Shown: positions 1-10,663 of the stretch, in pieces
Layout: every line of letters starts with the position of its first letter
Numbering within the stretch: position 1 is the stretch's first letter
Origin: Nemertoderma westbladi
Lineage: Eukaryota > Xenacoelomorpha > Nemertodermatida > Nemertodermatidae
Reading direction: 5' to 3'
Assembly: GCA_032718475.1 (NCBI GenBank)
Contig: JAUCBJ010005183.1
Coordinates: 1 to 54,876, forward strand
DNA: 54,876 nt
The notes under the pieces: model-generated
The model's database searches: none
The model's input: the letters and a program-made list of their open reading frames with translations, nothing else
Told to the model about the DNA's origin: nothing
Program-made: the position numbers and the translations under genes

Positions 1-236
1 GGGGGTCTGTGTTTTGTACCTGGGGGGGTCTGTGTTTTGTACCTGGGGGGGTCTGTGTTTTGTACCTGGGGGGGTCTGTGTTTTGTACCTGGGGGGGTCT
101 GTGTTTTGTACCTGGGGGGGTCTGTGTTTTGTACCTGGGGGGGTCTGTGTTTTGTACCTGGGGGGGTCTGTGTTTTGTACCTGGGGGGGTCTGTGTTTTG
201 TACCTGGGGGTCTGGGGTCTTGGGTCTGTGTTTTGT
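1..236. repeat. 23-bp tandem array (G-rich, TGTGTTTTGTACC)
   Basis: About ten head-to-tail copies of a 23-bp unit made of a run of seven G, then TCTGTGTTTTGTACCT. The array runs off the left edge of the window and ends in a degenerate copy near 205-236. Open frames of 77-122 codons across it exist only because the unit lacks stops. They are not genes. Confidence 0.93.
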
Positions 237-238
237 AC

Positions 239-291
239 ACAACCTAAGTTATCCGCACAACTTAGTATCTTGTGCGCACAACTTGACAACT
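239..291. repeat. Inverted outlier of the TTGTGCGCACAA motif
   Basis: Two to three copies of a motif built around the palindrome TTGTGCGCACAA, here in the orientation CACAACTTAGTATCTTGTGCGC. The same motif forms the large array at 1034-1440 in the opposite orientation, so the two sites flank 292-1030 as an inverted pair. Confidence 0.7.
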
Positions 292-1033
292 TATATATAT
301 ACTGTATATACTCGCGCACATAAGCGCAAACCAGACTTGCTGGCATTTATTAATAAAATTGTGACAACTATGCGATTATACGGTTACACTATTATAACAT
401 CTTAGTAAAAAACAATCAGGATAAATATCACCACTAAATTATTAAATAAAATATATGTCATTAGTTGGCTAAAATAAAGCTTAAATTAAAATTGCATCAA
501 TAATTATACAATCAATGTGGGGTACGGTTAATATAGCATAGGGACGGGACGACACGTTATAATAAATATTAATACAAATTATTATTGCGACAGTATACGT
601 TTGTGTACCGTACGGTTCGAATTAACACCAATTGAGAGTAGGCCTATGCACTAAAGGAACAAACTTAAAATCCGTAAAATTGTAGTATTCTATTATGTTT
701 ACTTTTAAATGTTACTCCATGCAGATCATAGCAATTCTTTACGAAATTAGCACAAATTATGTCGTCAAGTGAGTTATTGCCAGTTTGGAATCCTGTCATG
801 AGCTCGTCTGTAGGTGCTCATAAGGCCCCTGTATAACGTGTGGGATATTGCGTTATCCAAAGCGATATATCGGAAGCTAGTTTGTAAGGTGAATATAGGG
901 CATCTAAGTATATGCAATGATGTGGAAACCGCGCTACGATAGGCCATGGTGCTAAGAGGCAACATGGTCAGGATCAGGAGCTCGTATAATGTGTCGTTGT
1001 TCATATAGACTCCAACGTGCAGAAGTCTTGTGC
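292..1033. other. No gene seen
   Basis: AT-rich sequence lying between inverted copies of the TTGTGCGCACAA motif. I see no coding region, tRNA-like box or clear TIR here. Confidence 0.6.
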
Positions 1034-1440
1034 TCACAACTTATAGCTAAGTTGTGCGCACAACATATTAAGTTGTGCGCACAACATATTAAGTTGTGCG
1101 CATAACTTAGTAAGTTGTGCGCACAAAATACCGGTACTAAGTTGTGCGCACAAGATACCGGTACTAAGTTGTGCGCACAAGATACCGGTACTAAGTTGTG
1201 CGCACAAGATACCGGTACTAAGTTGTGCGCACAAGATACCGGTACTAAGTTGTGCGCACAAGATATCAGTACTAAGTTGTGCGCACAAGATACCCGTACT
1301 AAGTTGTGCGCTCAAGATACGGTACTAAATTGTGCGCACAAGATAATACATAATACTAAATTGTGCGCACAAGATAATAAGTTGTGCGCACAAGGTACCA
1401 AGTTGTGCGCACAAGATACCAAGTTGTGCGCAATACTTCG
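1034..1440. repeat. 27-bp tandem array with TTGTGCGCACAA palindrome
   Basis: Roughly fifteen units of AAGTTGTGCGCACAAGATACCGGTACT type. Units at both ends are shorter because the ACCGGTA part is lost. Each unit carries two palindromes, TTGTGCGCACAA and TACCGGTA. The open frames on both strands (for example 1034-1315 minus and 1115-1477 plus) are by-products of the stop-free unit. Confidence 0.93.
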
Positions 1441-2250
1441 GAAAAAAAATATATTTTCCCAAATGTACCACCTTTAGGGGCTCCGTACCGTACACATATG
1501 CTATAGCTATAGGCCTAGACAATATATTACGTGGTTAAAAAACCGTGGTTATGTAATTATTTTTAAAATGCAACTAATCCTAGATGGATGGTTTTCAAGC
1601 GCCCAAAATTTTATCATTTGTGCACAATGCTGGAATGGGTATAGGTTTATGAAACGACTGAATGTCCTAAATTTTGATAAGGGCTCATCTTAAAAATTAT
1701 TTTCTAACAATAAAGTTTTTTCCACATTTTTGACCTAAATTTGACACTTTTTGACATTTATTTTAATAAACAAAACAAAATTAATTAAGTGGTTATAGGG
1801 GGTGTAAAGCATCACCCAGTCAACATTCACGCAAAATCTCTACTGAATTCCTTCATTTTTGGAAAAGTCTTAGCTATTTGAAATTTATAAATCGCATTCG
1901 CCAGAAAATGCATTATACTGTAAGTTTATAGTTATATGGTAATGCTAGAATGCACACAACCCACCTAAAAATAACTTTACGTCCGTGCAGTTTTCTCATT
2001 TGACAGCGTTATATCTTCTTCAATTGCTGTCTGTCTGTCCTTCAAAATATAACCGACAGCTGAACAGACAAACAGATGGTTGCCTGCCATCAAACATGAA
2101 GGCTGATATCGGAAATTAAATCACCAATCATGAAAACCCCATAACAAAATGTTTTGCAAGTTGTTATGGATTCTTTCATATTACTTTGACAGACATATTG
2201 CTGGACAAACAGACAAACTGACATATATACAATCATACTATGGAAGTTAG
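1441..2250. other. No gene seen
   Basis: AT-rich sequence with a few loose CTGTCTGTC / ACAGACAAACAGA stretches (about 2025-2220) and no coding signal. Confidence 0.6.
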
Positions 2251-2263
2251 GACAATTGCGACC

Positions 2264-2753
2264 CGGTGTAACAGAGAATTTTCACTCCCCATGCAAAATC
2301 TCCCCCCGGTTAAATTTCCCCAATGTATTTTAAACCCCTCCAGTAAAAACTTACCCGTTCATTTATCAATTTTCACTCTGTGCAAATCCATCTCCGGTTA
2401 AATTCCCTAGTGTATTCTCACACCCGGTGTATTTTTTTTGTATCTTCTACAGTACTTTACTATTATACAGTACACATCTCCAGCGTGTGTATGTCTGTGT
2501 ACTAGAGGTATCTCTATCTGTGGTCTTAACTGTAGGCTTATATCGAATTTAAATTATATTGAAATCTAAAATATCATGGTGGTAAGAATACACTGAGGGG
2601 GGCTAAATTTCACTAAAAAATCACCCAGAGTAGTGTCACTCCTGGTTAAAATACCATAGAGAATTCTAACCGGGGGGTGAAAATACACTAGTAAATTTTA
2701 ACCGGGGGGGGGGGGGGGGAATTTTTAGGGGGTAGAAATTCTCTGATACACCG
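2264..2753. mobile_element. 490-bp TIR element with 13-bp flanking direct repeats
   Basis: The left end CGGTGTAACAGAGAATTT and the right end, read on the minus strand as CGGTGTATCAGAGAATTT, are terminal inverted repeats with one mismatch over the first 18 bases. The element is bordered by the identical 13-mer GACAATTGCGACC at 2251-2263 and 2754-2766. Inside are repeated CCGGTTAAA-type motifs in both orientations and a long poly-G tract near 2704-2719. No ORF is present, so it is non-autonomous. A 13-bp duplication is longer than usual for a cut-and-paste family, so I do not assign it to one. Confidence 0.75.
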
Positions 2754-2809
2754 GACAATTGCGACCCGATCATAAATAAATACTTACCGGTACAACATTG
2801 TATGGATTT

Positions 2810-3739
2810 CAAATACACCGTGACCCGTAACATAGTGTCATTTTCTCATGACACGGACCCCCCCCCCCCCCCCCCAAAAAAAAAAAATTTCTACAAATCT
2901 TTATCATATTGCTTGAAATTTGAAACACCACTAGTTCCACTCACCGTGGTTGTTACCATGAAGCCGGAATTTTCGATTTCGCCTTTAAATTTTATTCATA
3001 AGCGTTTTAAAAAAGTGTCTTTTTCGAAATCGCACCCTCCGTATCGTGGCCAGTCTTCACTTTAGTCGTAATTTTTTAATATCAATAGAAAGCTTGCGTT
3101 GAAAGGATTCTAAATATGTAACAATGTCTGAATTTCGTTGAGAAACAGCTGAGAAATAGGCACTCAAAGATTGCAAGAATTATTGTTCACTGCAGGCCAT
3201 TTATTCTATTTAATAAATACACAATATTCTGGAACAATTTGTTTATGTATGATTAGCTATGTAATATAGATATCGTATAGGCATTCCGCTGTTGCCAACC
3301 AACTCATAAAATAAACAACACGTTCTAGAATATTGTGTATTTATTAAATAGAATAAATGCCTTACAGCGAACAATAATTCTTGCAATCTTTAAACGCTTA
3401 TTTCTCAGCTGTTTCTCAATGAAATTCAGATATTGCTACATATTTGGAATCCTTTCAACGCAAGCTTTCTATTGATATGAAAAAAATTACGACTAAAGTG
3501 AAGAATGGCCACGATACGGAGGGTGCGATTTCGAAAAAGACACTTTTTTAAAAAGCTTATGAATAAAATTTAAAGGCGAAATCGAAAATTCCGGCTTCAT
3601 GGTAACAGCCACGGTGAGTTGAACTAGTTGTGTTTCCAATTTCAAGCAATTTGATAAAGATTTGTAGAAAAATTTGGGGGGGGGGGGGGGGGGTCCGTGT
3701 CATTAGAAAATGACACTATATTACGGGTCATAGTGTATA
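2810..3739. mobile_element. Fold-back element with ~420-bp inverted arms
   Basis: The left arm (about 2812-3235) and right arm (about 3322-3739) are reverse complements with scattered mismatches, around an 86-bp spacer. The outer ends read ACCGTGACCCGTAA on the left and TTACGGGTCATAGTG on the right. Mirrored poly-C (2861-2875) and poly-G (3676-3693) tracts sit at equal distances from the ends. No transposase ORF is present. It may be a fold-back transposon or two copies of one element inserted head to head. Confidence 0.8.
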
Positions 3740-3894
3740 TTATACAGCATCAATAGCTACAGTAGTTAAAAAATAATGCTTGAACAATGTTAACAATTAA
3801 TATATGTAGGTGCCAAAACAATTAATTTGAATTCTAAGCATTCCAGAATATCTAAAATTGCACATAATGTAGGGCCAATCGCTCCCTTTTGTTC

Positions 3895-4110
3895 AAATGT
3901 AGTTACTGTAATTCAATGTAGCTATAGTAATGAAATGTAGCTACAGTAATTATAATATAATTACTGTAGCTATAGTAATAAAATGTAGCTACAGTAATTA
4001 TAATATAATTAGTAAAATTAATATAAAAAGCATTCCAGAATATAACATTGCGAATAATGTAGTCACTATTTTAAAATGTAGCTACAGTAAATTAGATGTA
4101 GCTAGCTACC
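3895..4110. repeat. Imperfect GTAGCTACAGTAAT repeats
   Basis: Six or seven imperfect copies of a motif of the form ATGTAGCTACAGTAATTATA, some inverted (ATTACTGTAGCTATAG). No gene overlaps them. The 86-codon frame here is repeat-derived. Confidence 0.7.
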
Positions 4111-4170
4111 CGTACAATTTCGAACCAGCAAATTTAATAAAATCATGGGTCACAACCACTAGAGTAAAGC
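4105..4170 (-). repeat. tRNA-derived fragment (SINE-like)
   Basis: Read on the minus strand this contains an A-box-like segment (TTACTCTAGTGGTTGTGACC) and, about 30 nt on, a B-box-like segment (CTGGTTCGAAATTG). The same arrangement occurs at 13165-13245. No proper acceptor stem is visible, so I call it a tRNA-derived repeat and not a tRNA gene. Confidence 0.5.
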
Positions 4171-5298
4171 CACCTACGATCAGCATTTAAATCATTTTAA
4201 CCCTTTACTAACCTGCATAATCTATTAACAAGCATGTGTTAACTTGTGTTGTTCCCGGTAATTCTACCAATAACAATTCATCACAATCTGTTACTTAGCA
4301 ACAAAGAAATACATGAAAATATTATTGAATTATAGATGCGGTTTCTATAACACTAATTTTAATTAGTGTATTCCAGAATACAAACAGTGAGCAAGTATAA
4401 TATTACCGCTAAACATAATAAAACATTTAGCGCATCAGCATTTATTCGATATAGCCACGTTAACATCCGCTACTGCTACGATAATATTGCACATACTTGC
4501 GTGCTACTAGTGAGTTATACATCCCGAAATTAATAAGATTTCGCCATTGATTAATTAAAGGGGCAGTTCCGCCTATGGATACAGTAATATTTTTTCTGGT
4601 ACTTTCATACTAGCTAGTTTATTGCATTTTGTCTTTTAAATTATTCTATAACTTGTTAGCCATTGATTAAAATAATTAATCCAATTCTAGGACAAAAATA
4701 TTTGTTGTAGAACATATATTAACATGTTCAAGAACAATTATTTTTTGTTCCAGAACAATTTTCTTGCTTTCAAATTTTGCAATTATTTAAATGTTTTGAA
4801 CATGTTAGCTATATTTAAATGAAATTAATGTTCTGGAATAAACATTATTTGTTCTAGAAACTTTTTTGGAATTATAAGAACAAAATGTAGCCACGGGCGG
4901 AACGATACACCCATAAGAACGAAATCTACAAGAAAATAATTAAATAATAATATTAATAAACTTATGTATAACGCTATGTTCTTGGCGCTATAATACATTA
5001 CAATATTTACACTAATAACTAATTAATTTATATATTATTCACTGCTAATGTTAAAATAATGAACGTATTAATTATTTTCTTAAACATTTCTAAGAGCTCG
5101 AATTTACACACTCGAATTCACAACTAGTGGCAGCGCATTGTAATAAATAAATGTAGCCACAGGTGGAACTTTAATATCTATTTATAGTTATTAAGTTACA
5201 GTAGCCAACTTTTGTGAACTATACAAATTTTTACTTAAAGGACATTAGTAAGCGTGCCATAACTAACTTAGACCGCGCTAAAATATCCCTCACTCACA
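4171..5298. other. 5' region of the Crypton relic, AT-rich
   Basis: No ORF. A short motif of the form TGTAGCCACrGGyGGAAC occurs at about 4884 and 5152, and as its reverse complement near 4560 (AGTTCCGCCTATGGATACAG). The spacing upstream of the recombinase start suggests element-associated repeats, but that is inference. Confidence 0.45.
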
Positions 5299-6548
5299 AT
5301 GATGGAACAAGATAATCTCGATGAGATGTTTGTTTCACTGAATGACGATTTAGTAACTATAGACGATGATTTCATCAATGATGAAGACCTGCGGCTCTCT
5401 CAAGAAATAGAAGATAAAAACTATATTACCACCAATAAAAATAGCAACACAAACGAGGCAACAAAGAGTGCAGTAGCAGCGCTAAAAAATTTCCTGCGTC
5501 TCATCAAATGCACCAAAGAAATAACATGTATGAGTATGGAGGAACTAGCATACCACACAAATAATTTCATTAAGAGATACAAAAAAAATCAGGAGAAAAA
5601 CTGGAAACCTCGACCCTTAGGAGTTACTTCTATGGCCTATTGCGTCATTACAAGGAACTATGTATTGGGAATGTCCTCGAGCTGAAAGAATTTAAAGACA
5701 CAAAGGCGGTGTTTCTTGCCAGGTTGTCGCAGCTCAAGGCCGATGGCAAGGGTAATAACCCAAATGCCAGCGACCCAATGGATACCCATGATTTTTCCAT
5801 CATGAAGTCAAGTGGGCAGCTGGGACATTCTACCCCACAGGTGTTGCGAAACACATTGTACGTTGTTTTAACAACACAATTTGGTTGCCGCCCTGGGTTA
5901 GAAATGAGAAACATGATGGTTGGTGATGTAAAGAAGTACTTGGACCAAAAGAAGGGTCTTCACTTCCTACAACTCAAAGAGCGAAATACTAAAACCAGAA
6001 AGGGTTCCACGCCAGGTAGAGTGGTTATCCCAAAGGCGTACGAGGTACCTACAGACCGCGATGTATGTCCCGTGTTCTTGCACGAAAAATACATGGAGAA
6101 ACGGTACCCCAACGGGAAAATAATAGACGAAGACCCCTATTGGGTTCGCCCGAATCCCAATCTACCTAAGGATGGCGCATCATGGTTTTGCAACCAGCCC
6201 GTTAGGAAGAATACCTTCGGTCAGATAATGAAAGATGTTGTAAAACGCTCTGGAATCAACACGGATGGTCGCAAGATCACTCCGATGTCATATAGGAAGA
6301 CAACTGCTCAAGCTATTGTTGACCAACATCTACCAGCGACATATGCCCAGAAACAACTTGGCCATTCTAGTTTGGCCACGACATCCCGTTACATCGACGC
6401 TATTGGAACGGCACAGTACAGTGTGAGCAACGCCCTCTCAAACGTTATATCTGGCGGCGAAATTGCCTTAGATGCGGATAACAACACCACGACATTGCCT
6501 CAAGCTATGATGGCTTCCACCGCATCGACCGCTACTACTTCCTTATAA
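5299..6548 (+). pseudogene. Crypton-type tyrosine recombinase, frameshifted
   Basis: Two overlapping frames form one recombinase. The first (5299-5685) gives an acidic N-terminus (MMEQDNLDEMF) and an N-terminal core-binding segment (AVAALKNFLRLI). The second (open from about 5601 to 6548) gives the catalytic domain: an FGCRPGLEMRNM block with the first candidate Arg, MSYRKTTAQ with the second Arg, QLGHSS with His, and TSRYIDA with the candidate Tyr nucleophile. This order matches the DUF3504/KIAA1958-like recombinases of animal Cryptons, which recombine through a 3'-phosphotyrosine. The shift of -1 falls near 5600-5620, close to an A8 run at 5581-5588. There is no TIR, as expected for Cryptons. 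DIRS or Ngaro origin is less likely because no reverse transcriptase is nearby. Probably an inactive copy, with the catalytic residues retained. Confidence 0.75.
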
Positions 6549-6874
6549 ACGACTACCACGGTACAGTGTACTGATGGCTCTATAGAGTGGACCATGGACT
6601 CCATTTTTAGCAACAATAAGTTCTTTGGGAACGTGAACGTATACGTTGGATCACACCAGAATACAAATAATTAGCTGCTGATACATCAACTATATATATA
6701 AATATATACTGTACAACATGCTAAATTTTAAATATCCAGTTATAACTGCCATTCATGATATATTTTAAAGTATGTTATTTATTTCATTACATAAAATATG
6801 AACCCATATGATTACATAGTATAACTTAACTAGATATTTGTAATATATTGCTTTTATTGACATTTCCACCCAAA
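6549..6874. other. No gene seen
   Basis: AT-rich 3' flank of the recombinase relic. No further feature is visible. Confidence 0.55.
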
Positions 6875-7270
6875 ATAACTCACCAATTTTTTAATCAACT
6901 CCCCCCAAACAAAACTCATTTTGAAGTATTTGAAATCTATCGTACGGGAACAATTAAGAGGGATAATGTCTAACAAAAAGTGTAACAACACAGTTATCCC
7001 TGTTAAATGTATTATTTTCCTATTGTTTAGCCCTCGGGTCAATAAATGTGTGAACCCTAGGTTTACACATAAATTTGTTTAGACCTAGGGCATACAATTA
7101 TACATGCACGCAGTTATAACCCCCCCAAAATTCCACGCCCCATTTTTAATCAACTCCCCCCAAACAAAACCCTTTTAGAAATGTTTAAAGTCTAGAATAG
7201 GGCAAACAATTAAAAAAAAGTGTAACAACACAGTTATTCCCTGTTAATTGTGTTGTTTTCCCTGTTGTTT
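6875..7270. repeat. ~150-bp direct repeat, two copies
   Basis: Copy one (about 6880-7030) and copy two (about 7140-7270) share TAATCAACTCCCCCCAAACA, GTGTAACAACACAGTTAT and a CCTGTTAA...TTGTTTAG end with moderate divergence. They are separated by an AT-rich stretch containing the near-palindrome AACCCTAGGTTTACAC and its CCTAGGG partner (7050-7092). Confidence 0.75.
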
Positions 7271-7311
7271 AGGATAACAACAGGGAAAACAACACAATTA
7301 ACAGGGAATAA
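7234..7311. repeat. 36-bp perfect hairpin
   Basis: The arms 7234-7269 and 7276-7311 are exact reverse complements around a 6-nt loop (7270-7275). The left arm is the end of the second direct repeat copy, so the hairpin arose by inverted duplication of that repeat end. Confidence 0.9.
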
Positions 7312-7319
7312 TTATTGTT

Positions 7320-8273
7320 AAATGTTTTGATTCATTCAATTCAGTTTCAGTTCTATATAAATTGAACTTTGTCGCCACCTAACGACGACTATACCAACCC
7401 GTATCTCTAACCTGATCCTCTACTTAAATGACTACCGGACGGTTCAAATACAATTAAATATTTATGTGTTTGTTCCATTGTCGTTTAAGATAGAACAATA
7501 ATTACAGCAAATAGGGCCTACAGGTATTGGAATTAAATAAAGCGTATTACAAACCACCATTGTAAACCACCAATCACGAGCGTTTGTTTCCGTTAATTTT
7601 TTTTGTAGATTATGATATAATAGACGACCACTGTCCTACTTACTGAGTGACAGTCACCCTCCAGACCAGACCCGTATGACACCTTTCCTTCAATAGCTTA
7701 GTTCTTTTTTCTTAATCCCGGTGAACCAGAGACCTACCCAGAGAATTATTTTGAAAAATACCGAAGACCATAGCCAGAGATCAGAGACTTTGCTTATTTT
7801 TGTTACATTTTGATTAGGCCCCTAAAGCACAAACAGGTACATGGATGGACTGAGAACTATTTTTCTATGGTTGAATTACAGTAAATCCAACCCATTTCAA
7901 CCCTTACAAATTGGAAGAAAATAAGCGCACGTACAGTTTGGGGGTTAAATAATATGAATTTGTTATTTGTTTATTAATTAGTAATTATTTCGATATTGTT
8001 AATTAATAATTACATTAATTACATACTTAATTTTATTATAAATTACATTAATTTGTTTTGCTACATATTAGGTACCGGTACTTTGCTAATTACGCATTTT
8101 TTTAACAATTTGTTCAAGTCATATACATTTCAACGTTCTATAAACTTGGTCATTTACGAATAGTTAGTGCACAAGTGTAGTACTCTACTCGCCGACTTTA
8201 CAATCTTCGTTACGCTCGTCCTATTCATTTGGTCGTCCTATTAATTATTATCTATCCTATAACAAGTTGTTGA
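7320..8273. other. No gene; one half of a dispersed repeat
   Basis: No coding signal. The segment around 7718-7792 (CCGGTGAACCAGAGACCTAC ... CCAGAGATCAGAGA) is repeated at about 8630-8697 (CCGGGAACCAGAGACCTATC ... CCAGAGATCAGAGA), in direct orientation about 910 bp apart. The rest is AT-rich. Confidence 0.55.
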
Positions 8274-8460
8274 GCTGGCGGGGTAGCTCAGTTGGTTGAG
8301 CGCCGGGCCTGCAATCTAATGGTTGTGGGTCCACTCGGCCTTTCATCCACTGAGGTCGATAAAATGAGTACTCAGTAAATTACTGGGAGCACCCTCGGGT
8401 AGCAACTATCGAAAGAGAAGCCATCGGGTCGCCTACTGACTAAAGTTTATAATTTTGTTG
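8274..8460 (+). repeat. tRNA-Cys-like SINE
   Basis: The head resembles a tRNA: an A-box (TAGCTCAGTTGGTTGAGCG), an anticodon-loop-like CCTGCAATC with GCA (Cys), and a degenerate B-box (GTGGGTCCACTC). A tRNA-unrelated body follows (GAGGTCGATAAAATGAGTAC ... AAAGAGAAGCCATCGGGTCG). The damaged B-box and attached body indicate a SINE copy and not a working tRNA gene. Confidence 0.7.
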
Positions 8461-8867
8461 AAGCGGTGTATTGAAAATATATAAAAATTAAAGTAATTAT
8501 TTATAGTAAAATAATTTGTGAAAAATAATCTTCATTTCACATTTTGTATTGTACAGGATCTATTTTTAAATATCTATTCCTAATTTGTAAAATCACTGAT
8601 CTCTGGGTAAAATGTCTGTTTTCAATACCCGGGACCGGGAACCAGAGACCTATCCGGAGACCAAAAAATAGCCCGGAGAATCCAGAGATCAGAGAACAGT
8701 TACAAGTCTCTGTTACAACTCTACTAACTACATTGCATAGAGGGAAGGAAGAGTTGGTTGGCTTAGCTTGGCTGGGTTGATCAAGGCCTCTCTCTCTCTC
8801 TCCCTGGCCACTCCATTGTGTTCACATTCCATTGATAGCTTGGTCTGTGTAAGTGCAGATCAACTGG
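8461..8867. other. No gene; second half of a dispersed repeat
   Basis: Holds the second copy of the AACCAGAGACCTA repeat (about 8630-8697) and a CT microsatellite at 8788-8803. No coding region is supported. Confidence 0.5.
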
Positions 8868-8955
8868 TTGGAGTGCTCTGGTGTAATGGTTCTCTACGTG
8901 GTTGTATCTCTAGGTAGACGTCAGCATTGGCGGGTTCAAGTCTCCCTCACACTCG
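8868..8955 (+). repeat. tRNA-like pseudogene or SINE head
   Basis: GCTCTGGTGTAATGGTTCTC resembles an A-box and D-arm, and GCGGGTTCAAGTCTCCC resembles a B-box and T-arm, at roughly tRNA spacing. The acceptor stem is not clearly paired. Confidence 0.5.
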
Positions 8956-9355
8956 GGCGTCATGTCTCCCCACATGTGCTTTTTTTATATTAATTGATAT
9001 AATTTCAAAACGGCTGAACCAAAACTGGAAAACAATATATGGGAGTATAGTGCAATAATTAGTCAACACATGCTGTGAATTACAATTAACATACCGGTAC
9101 AGTAAAATAAGGATGCGAATTTTCATTCGTTGTAAAGGGCAAAAATTTACTTTTGAACCCAGAAAACGATTATTGACAATAAAACAAAAAATTACCAAAA
9201 GGTAATAAAACATTGTTGCGCGGGTGTACAGTAGCCAACATGTATTTAGTATTTTACACATTTTTGTGTGGTATTGTTAAATAATTTACAATAGTTTTTG
9301 AGTTATTAAAAAAAATCAAGTCTCCCCTAAAGTCAAGTCTCTCTCACACACTCTC
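8956..9355. other. No gene seen
   Basis: AT-rich. The 104-codon minus-strand frame at 8947-9261 has no recognisable domain and unlikely composition. Confidence 0.45.
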
Positions 9356-9360
9356 TCACC

Positions 9361-9440
9361 CAGGACGTTTCGGCCCTGACGATTCGGCCCGGACGTTTCG
9401 GCCCGGACGATTCGGCCTGGACGTTTCAGTGTCGAAGTTT
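9361..9440. repeat. ~15-bp tandem repeat (GACGTTTCGGCCCG)
   Basis: About five copies of a 14-15-bp unit alternating GACGTTTCGGCCCG and GACGATTCGGCCCG. It is GC-rich in AT-rich surroundings. Confidence 0.85.
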
Positions 9441-9656
9441 CGGCTCATGGTTGACAATGAATGAAAAGACCAGGTATATACTTTAATCACAATAATTATT
9501 CATTAAAATTATAATTATAATTTTCACAATAAGCTACTGTATAACACAATAACATACGTTTATTTCATAATTAATAGAAATTCAAACACAATCATTATTA
9601 TTCACAATTATAAAAATAACAGTATACAGTATAACCAATAAGATGTATTTCTTTTT

Positions 9657-10181
9657 ATTCAGGAATAACATTTTTATCTGCCAGACTAAACCCAATGGCT
9701 TCCATGAAGTTTTGTATGGAACGAGCGCCGGTTGCCCTTTGCTGAGTGATCGTTCGCAAACGCTTATGTAAAGCTTCGATCTTAACAAACTTCCTAATAG
9801 GTGGATCAGTTCCCACCGATAACTGTGCCAGTAAGGTTTCGACTTCAGCTTGCTTGGCTTGTAGTGAACTCAGCAATTCAGAGAATGTGAAATTATCTTC
9901 GTAGATTTATAAAATGGAGAGGAGGTTTGGTTCATAACATCCTGTCTAAATTGCGCAACCGAAATATCTGTCTCATCAGTGTGGTAGTCCTTCGAGTGGC
10001 CATTTAATTCACTGGGGTCAGAATGATCAAATATAGTTCTAGAAGATCCAAAACACTTTGGCCTATTCACACAGCGCCAAACGAACGAGGTTTCGGATTT
10101 AACCTTTATACTATAAAACTTGTTGTTAAAATTAAGTTTGGCTTGTTTCCTTTTCGTAAGGAGAGGTGATGATGATGACAT
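9657..10181 (-). pseudogene. FLYWCH-like zinc-finger ORF, frameshifted
   Basis: The minus-strand frame from 10181 encodes a FLYWCH-like domain at about residues 10-70: KFYS, then FVWRCVNRPKC, then a His pair in GHSKDYH. FLYWCH domains occur in DNA-binding proteins and in MULE-type transposases. After residue ~90 the frame ends (at 9870), while the frame one base over continues to 9657 with a helical, Q- and E-rich segment (SLQAKQAEVETLLAQL). The two overlap near 9870-9930, so a single indel, or less likely a small intron, separates them. The short length (about 175 residues in all) and lack of a catalytic domain point to a transposon-associated gene or relic. No TIR could be tied to it. Confidence 0.5.
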
Positions 10182-10663
10182 ATTTAAAATAGTTGAAGAG
10201 CATAAAAATTGAAGTTAAATAAAATAATTCAAAATAAAATATAAAATAATTGATTTAAAATTGCAACAATACAGTATCTTTCTATATAGGAGGTTAATTA
10301 AAATAATCCATTAACTAAAAAAAGTGATAGCGATTTTACAAGTTGTGACTGTATGACCTCTTTGTTATAAGGCCCATTAATAACATAGAAGCCCATTTCT
10401 CCAACAGCAGATACTATATTGCGCAGTATAATAGCGATTGGGGATCAAACAGTTTAATTAATTAAAATAATGAATGTGTGAGTTGAGTGTGAATGACCTA
10501 CTGTACATATTGCAAAGTGTAATAATTAATTACTGCAAGAATGCAAAACTCAATTTGATTTATTTATGGGATTGATTGACTCTTTGGGCCAAAACGTCCG
10601 ACAAGCAAATATGACTCAGATAATGAGGAGATATTAAGACATGTATTAGGAAATAAAAATAAA

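Noticed and set aside
9-405. Short proteins in the first 400 bases
   Set aside because: All three overlapping frames give the same kind of repeat peptide from the 23-bp array.
1034-1477. CAQ-rich proteins on both strands
   Set aside because: Translations of the 27-bp array. Open on both strands because of the palindromic unit.
8274-8345. Functional tRNA-Cys gene
   Set aside because: The B-box is degenerate, the acceptor stem does not pair, and a SINE-type body follows.
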